Shown piece by piece: positions 59,931-64,000 of a stretch of 64,000 nt of DNA. Within the stretch, counting starts at the first letter, position 1; every line of letters starts with the position of its first letter. Under the pieces are notes generated by a model. It saw nothing but the letters and a program-made list of their open reading frames with translations. It was not told where the DNA came from and did no database searches. The stretch spans positions 68,265,869 to 68,329,868 of the forward strand of contig CM042148.1 in assembly GCA_023376005.1 (NCBI GenBank). The letters run 5' to 3'. Made by a program: the position numbers and the translations under genes. This DNA comes from Doryteuthis pealeii (Eukaryota; Mollusca; Cephalopoda; Myopsida; Loliginidae).

Positions 59931-60313
59931 TGCTTCATCAAAAATATAAGAATAAAATGAAGTATGCTATTAACACAAGAAGCAAGTGAAAAGAATAATA
60001 ACAAGCATTGCATTGAGAGATCAAAAGAAAGTAAAAATAGTTTTATTGGTGGGATTTGAGCTTTATCTGAGAAAAAACAAAAAAACAAAACAAAAACAAA
60101 ACAAATGAAAAAACAACAATTATAAACCACCTGAGAAACCACCATTGACAATTCTGTGATCTTTTCTGTATGTGTCAACAAGTGGAATTCAAGAATTCCA
60201 TATAAACATTCAAACTTAAAAGAACCTTTTACCCTCACTTTAAAATTGACTTCCCTGATTTCGAGGTGAGACTAGAGTAACAGTTATTGTGATAGAAAAT
60301 ATGATTGTTCAAC
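59931..60313. repeat. Right unique arm of the 1-kb inverted pair
   Basis: Reverse complement of 42704-43104, differing mainly in the T-rich or A-rich stretch (60070-60115). Confidence 0.9.
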
Positions 60314-60439
60314 CAATATTGAAATTGAATAAGAACACAAAAAGATTACACTTATTTTTACTTTATTCTAATTGATTTCAATTGAAAATTATACATAGGA
60401 TTGCTTTTAATACGTTTGAAAATAAAACAATAATAGTAG

Positions 60440-60815
60440 CACTAATACAACCACAGCTTGAATGAATTGTCGCTTGTCAGTGAGATCAGATTTCCACATG
60501 ACTAATAATCTGTTTGTGGCAAATCATGCTTTCCCTATACGTGCATTAACATCACTTTCTGTGGATGAGATATTGCTACCTAGATATGTGAGTTGTTCCA
60601 CCGATTTTAGAGGCTTGCCGTCGAGTGTAGAGATGCTTCCTTTTTTTAAAACACATTAACTCAGTTTTATCAGAGTTCACATAGAGGCCAATGTTCCATG
60701 CTGCTTTCTCCAGGCGCAGGTGCATTTACTAGAAGTGCCAGACCATCTGCATAGTCAGCATCTGTAATAGTTTGTGCAGGATAACGCCTGCTTCTTGGCT
60801 TTTTAATGTGAGACC
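60440..60815 (-). pseudogene. RTE-like reverse transcriptase fragment, YADG
   Basis: Minus strand: RSRRYPAQTITDADYADGLA with the catalytic YADD changed to YADG (60742-60753), then a frameshift, then GLYVNSDKTELMCF, LTYLGSNISSTESDVNARIG and a stop. This is the palm region just upstream of the C-terminal part seen at 53.3 kb, so probably the same LINE family. Frameshifts, a stop and the lost catalytic Asp make it dead. Confidence 0.85.
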
Positions 60816-60845
60816 TTTTTCTTTTATATGATCTAATGATGTTCG

Positions 60846-60847
60846 AA

Positions 60848-60885
<38 letters not shown>

Positions 60886-61000
60886 ACTGTTTAATCTCAT
60901 TTTAAAATTAATTTTCCCGATTATGAGGCATGACATGCGTAATGGTTATTGTCATTGGAAACGGAATTGGTGCATCAAGTTCAAGGCTATATATAAAGTG
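60846..61000 (+). repeat. (TA)n tract and a SINE head
   Basis: (TA)n at 60848-60880, then GCATGACATGCGTAATGG, TTATTGTCATTGG and TCAAGTTCAAGG, a decayed tRNA-type head related to the one at about 42740. Another (TA)n follows at 61016-61040. Confidence 0.6.
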
Positions 61001-61070
61001 TGCCTTACTCTTTATGTATATATATATATATATATATATTTGGGAATAAAAAGGCCTTAAATACCATGGG

Positions 61071-61133
61071 TATCGTGGTTATGGACCATTTCCACTCGCG
61101 AGTATGCTCACGAGCTTCTTCAGACCACTGATA
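61071..61133 (-). ncRNA. Second hammerhead ribozyme, long stem II
   Basis: Minus-strand order: stem I TATC-A-GTGGT; core CTGAAGA (61123-61117); stem II about 9 pairs (GCTCGTGAG with CTCGCGAGT, closed by CATA), with an A-G apposition at the core; core GAAA (61092-61089); stem III ATG/CAT with loop GTC; cleavage base A (complement of 61080); stem I ACCAC-G-GATA... reading ACCACGATA. Stem I has 5 pairs, one mismatch, then 4 pairs. The fit to the consensus in three stems and both core segments is unlikely by chance. Penelope-like elements are known to carry such hammerheads; the host element here is not identified. Confidence 0.75.
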
Positions 61134-61600
61134 TATTTTATTTAGACAGGCACAGGCCAAACTCATTTTATATTCATACATTTCACCTCCCTCATTCAGG
61201 GGTGGTCATATTGCATTCTTTCTTTTCAAGTGTCTTTTTTATTGGTGGAAATTTTTTTTTTTTTTTTCTTGTATATTTAGTACTGCGTTGAGTCTTGGAC
61301 TCAAAGCAGATATTCCATGGAGGAAATCTGAGTCGCATAGCCCCAAAGATGCAGTCCGGGTTGTTAGAAGGCAACTGAAGGTTCAAATAACTTAAGGATG
61401 ACCAAGGAACAAACACAGCATTTGTATGACTTATAAATCTCATTTTCCTCTTTACTAATGACCTAAGTAAATACAGAACATGGTTGTTGTTGATGGAATA
61501 ATTTTGAGTCATGCATTCATCATCACTCCAAACATGAGGTTGTTTGTGTTTTGCTTCTTTCTAAAGGTCTTGTGAAAGGCAGTAATATACATGTTAGTAT
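61134..61600. other. Flank of the second hammerhead
   Basis: A minus frame at 61192-61512 (106 codons) has no signature I recognise. It could be part of the element that carries the ribozyme, but this is a guess. Confidence 0.3.
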
Positions 61601-61614
61601 ATTACATGTATAAT

Positions 61615-61720
61615 GATTCTGCTCTCCCCTCAGCTATGGGTAAATAGAAGGGAAGGCTGAGCTCTTTAGCATTAATACAGCAACCAGTCTAGGAGAAGGA
61701 AAACCCTGAATTCAAACCCA
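61615..61720 (+). mobile_element. SINE family A, internal piece
   Basis: CTCAGCTATGGGTAAATAG to CCCTGAATTCAAACCC, followed by an A run at 61729-61752. Confidence 0.7.
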
Positions 61721-61804
61721 GGCTAGCAAAAAAAAAAAAAAAAAAAAAAAAAGAAAAGAATTACTTAAAAATCTCCTCGGTATGAAAAATGCCATACCAT
61801 CAGC

Positions 61805-62070
61805 AATGTGTTGGTAAAGTAAAGTAAAGTCGTCGGGGTGGCCTAAAGTCGGTATCAGCCAATCAGCGAGGGAGTCTATCCCCTTTTCACTAGCGCCAGA
61901 CCAAGGAGATTGTTTTTTGCGTCTGAGGTGGAGCGCCACACCTACCATCAGTTCCTCACTTTACCGCACAGATCCCTGTGCTACTCATACGCTGAGTTGG
62001 CGAGGACCGGGATCGAACTAGGAACCTTGTGGTATCTAGCCGAACGCTATACCGACTGAGCTAACACTGT
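61805..62070 (-). mobile_element. SINE family B, well preserved
   Basis: Full-length minus copy: tail AAAGTAAAGTCGTCGGGG at left, head GTTAGCTCAGTCGGTATAGC at right, TAGTTCGATCCCGG as B box. Confidence 0.85.
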
Positions 62071-62177
62071 GACCATATGCCTCACAAGGAATTTAAAACT
62101 GAATACTCACTTGATCATTTTTACAATTTTGGTCAGGGGAAAGGTCATTGTGTTTAGGGGAAGGGTAATTTTGGTCC

Positions 62178-62310
62178 TAAATGGTTGGTTGGCTGGTTGG
62201 TTGGATTTTATGGCATGTCAACACTTGTTGGGTTATTTTAAGCTGAAGACATTTTGATTGATTCATTATTGATGTCTTTTTTAAATAAATTTTTAAACTC
62301 ATTTTTTTTT
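62178..62310 (-). mobile_element. Retroposon E 3' end
   Basis: (GGTT)n, ATTTTATGGCATGTCAACAC, GGGTTATTTTAAGCTGAAGA, then T-rich sequence. Confidence 0.65.
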
Positions 62311-62317
62311 CTATTCA

Positions 62318-62436
62318 AGACCTTGAGAAAAGCATGAATGCTTTACTCTCCCTCAGCTATAGGTAAATAGTAGGGCAGACTGGGTTCTTTAGCCTTGGTA
62401 AGGTAACCCATTCAGGAGAAGGAAAACTCTTAATCC
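62318..62436 (+). mobile_element. SINE family A, internal piece
   Basis: From CAAGACCTTGAGAAAAGC-like start to AACCCATTCAGGAGAAGG. Confidence 0.65.
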
Positions 62437-62439
62437 AGA

Positions 62440-62663
62440 CCAAGTAAGTAAAGTCGTTGAGGTGGCCTAAAGTCGGTATCAGCAAGACAACGAGGGAGTC
62501 TCTCTCCTTTTCACTAGTGCTAGACCCAAGAGATTGTTTTTGCACCTAAGGTGGAGCGCCACACCTACCATCAGCTTCTCACTTTACTGCACAGTGCTAC
62601 TTATATACTTATTTGGCGAAGGCCAGTATTGAACCCAGAACCTTGTGGTTCCTAGGTGGACAC
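62440..62663 (-). mobile_element. SINE family B
   Basis: Tail GTAAGTAAAGTCGTTGAGG, body, head partly lost (GAACCCAGAACCTTGTGG on the plus strand). Confidence 0.8.
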
Positions 62664-62825
62664 ACAGAGATCTGTGTGGTAAAGTAAGGAGCTGATAGTA
62701 GATGTGGCACTCCACCTCAGATACAAAAAACAATCTCCTTGGTCTAGCCCTAGTGAAAAGGGGATAGACTCCCTCACTATCTGGCTTATACCAACATTAG
62801 GCCGCCCAGCCGACTTTACTTGGAA
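62664..62825 (+). mobile_element. SINE family B, head-to-head with previous
   Basis: Starts at CACAGAGATCTGTGTGG and ends GCCGACTTTACTTGG. With the minus copy it makes an inverted repeat of about 160-base arms and almost no spacer. Confidence 0.8.
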
Positions 62826-63480
62826 AAGTACTGACAGGATATTTAAAAATGGTTGACGTTTTATTCAAAACAATGAGAATTAATATACGAAAGGAATTTT
62901 TTAAGGAACCAAAATTCTGAATGAAATGTATCCTTGTGACCTGAAGATAATTGGGGAAGAATTATTTTGAAAAATATCTCTGCAAAGAGAAATAGATGAG
63001 ATAAAAAAGTCCAAAATCATGGTGGAGTGGTTGAGTAGATACATACTTGATCCTTTTTTTATTTGAATTTTGCACTCTGTGGTATCTAATTTTAAATGCT
63101 TTTTTCTAACATTTACTGTTGGTTGCATAGCAACTTCAGTAATAAAAATGAATGTTTTAAAACCAAAAATCTACCATATTGTTTTTTTAAAGCTTCCTTT
63201 TGCATATTGCATGTGAACATGATTCAACAGGCTGTTCTTTTTGCCACTTGTCTCTTGGTAAATTAGTGAAATAAAGTTTTAGTTTTGGTTATAAAAGTTT
63301 ATCCACTTGGCTTGAAAATTGCATAGATGTAAATTGACCATTACCAAGCAATGTTGACTTTATGTCTTCACTAACCTAACTTACATATACATGCTCTATC
63401 TATGATGTTGAACACATTTTACTTATTAATATAGAAAACTACATTATCAATATATATATTTATAAAAATATATATAATAA
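62826..63480. other. AT-rich DNA
   Basis: No gene recognised; a (TA)n-rich patch at 63450-63480 abuts the next feature. Confidence 0.4.
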
Positions 63481-63481
63481 A

Positions 63482-63829
63482 AATAATTACAAACACACAC
63501 AATCTGAAGCGGGGTTTTACACAATAGATTGTTTAAATTGTAACAAAAAATATGTAGGAGAGACTTCTAGATCTTTGACTAAACAGATCTCAGAACAGAG
63601 ATATCATATCAAACTAAGTTTTTTAAACAATGCCCTAGCTAAACATATTATAGACACAAACCATACCTTTGATTTTAAAGGTGCCAAAATATCAACTCAC
63701 ATACATAATAGAACACTACGTAGAATTATGGAATCTTGTGTTATTCTCACATAACAAACCATCCCCCAAAGACAAGACTTAACGACACCTGTACTTAAAA
63801 ATCATAAAATCCCTTTCACATATCCATTT
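63482..63829 (+). pseudogene. Penelope-like GIY-YIG endonuclease relic
   Basis: The frame from 63482 reads NNYKHTQSEAGFYTIDCLNC, then NKKYVGETSRSLTKQISEQR, later NNALAKHIIDTNHTFDFKGA and HNRTLRRIMESCVILT before a stop at 63752-63754. The frame then continues QTIPQRQD and ends at 63829. GFYTI and YVGETSRSL are the two GIY-YIG strands, and the CLNC plus H.....H pattern is the zinc-type motif of Penelope-like endonucleases. The reverse transcriptase part is missing; the frame simply starts after a (TA)n patch. With one internal stop it is a pseudogene. Confidence 0.85.
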
Positions 63830-64000
63830 TAGACATACACTTCCGAACAAATTTAAATTTCACATTATTCCAATACACCCTTACACCATTCATATTTTAC
63901 ATAAAAAGTAATTTCTTAAAATAATTTAATATAAACATTTCTTTTCTGAGAAAATCCGTTACCAATTGGCCACAAATGTGATATAACTCTCTTTTTTGAA
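63830..64000. other. Right edge, AT-rich
   Basis: Probably the 3' flank of the Penelope-like relic. No hammerhead core is seen before the window ends. Confidence 0.3.

Overview
This window looks like nuclear DNA of an animal, most likely a mollusc. It is visibly AT-rich, full of homopolymer runs and (TA)n tracts, and packed with tRNA-headed SINEs, RTE-like LINE ends, foldback elements and LTR fragments. The motif GGAGATAACTC (about 33351), which I recall as common in molluscan repeats, points the same way. The species cannot be fixed from sequence alone. No bacterial-style gene, operon or CRISPR array is present.

Only one host gene is well supported. Its first coding exon lies on the minus strand at 27365-27805. 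It encodes 147 residues: an RG-rich start, a long acidic low-complexity stretch, then the start of an RRM domain (RNP2-like IIIKNV). The exon ends at a clean GT splice donor. The helix before the RRM resembles RAVER (PTB-binding ribonucleoprotein) proteins. A TATA-less, CpG-containing promoter with ETS-like, NRF1-like and YY1-like motifs sits just upstream. Positions 1-27364 then look like intron 1 or other transcribed non-coding DNA: AT-rich, few SINEs, several foldback elements, no exon I can recognise.

Positions 27.9-64 kb are a dense graveyard of repeats. I distinguish a tRNA-headed SINE family A (about 290 bp), a second tRNA-headed family B (about 250 bp), a third family C that carries a hammerhead ribozyme, a roughly 640-bp retroposon E with a (CCAA)n or (CAAAA)n tail, RTE-like non-LTR ends, a second LINE end with a C2H2 finger, a small LTR family, piggyBac-like ends (F), several MITEs, a 202-bp satellite, a 190-bp tandem repeat and a pair of inverted minisatellites. 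At the far right is a relic of a Penelope-like GIY-YIG endonuclease.

The most interesting signals are the self-cleaving ribozyme motifs. Family C SINEs at 29.1-31.2 kb carry a type I hammerhead directly behind a pol III tRNA-like head. The copy at 29109-29150 (minus) is complete in every paired position I can check. A second, unrelated hammerhead is at 61071-61133 (minus), with a long stem II and a bipartite stem I. Also notable are a decayed copy of the host gene's exon 1 at 44918-45125, a telomere-like tract held inside an inverted repeat at 49.8-50.0 kb, and several long inverted repeats able to form dsRNA.
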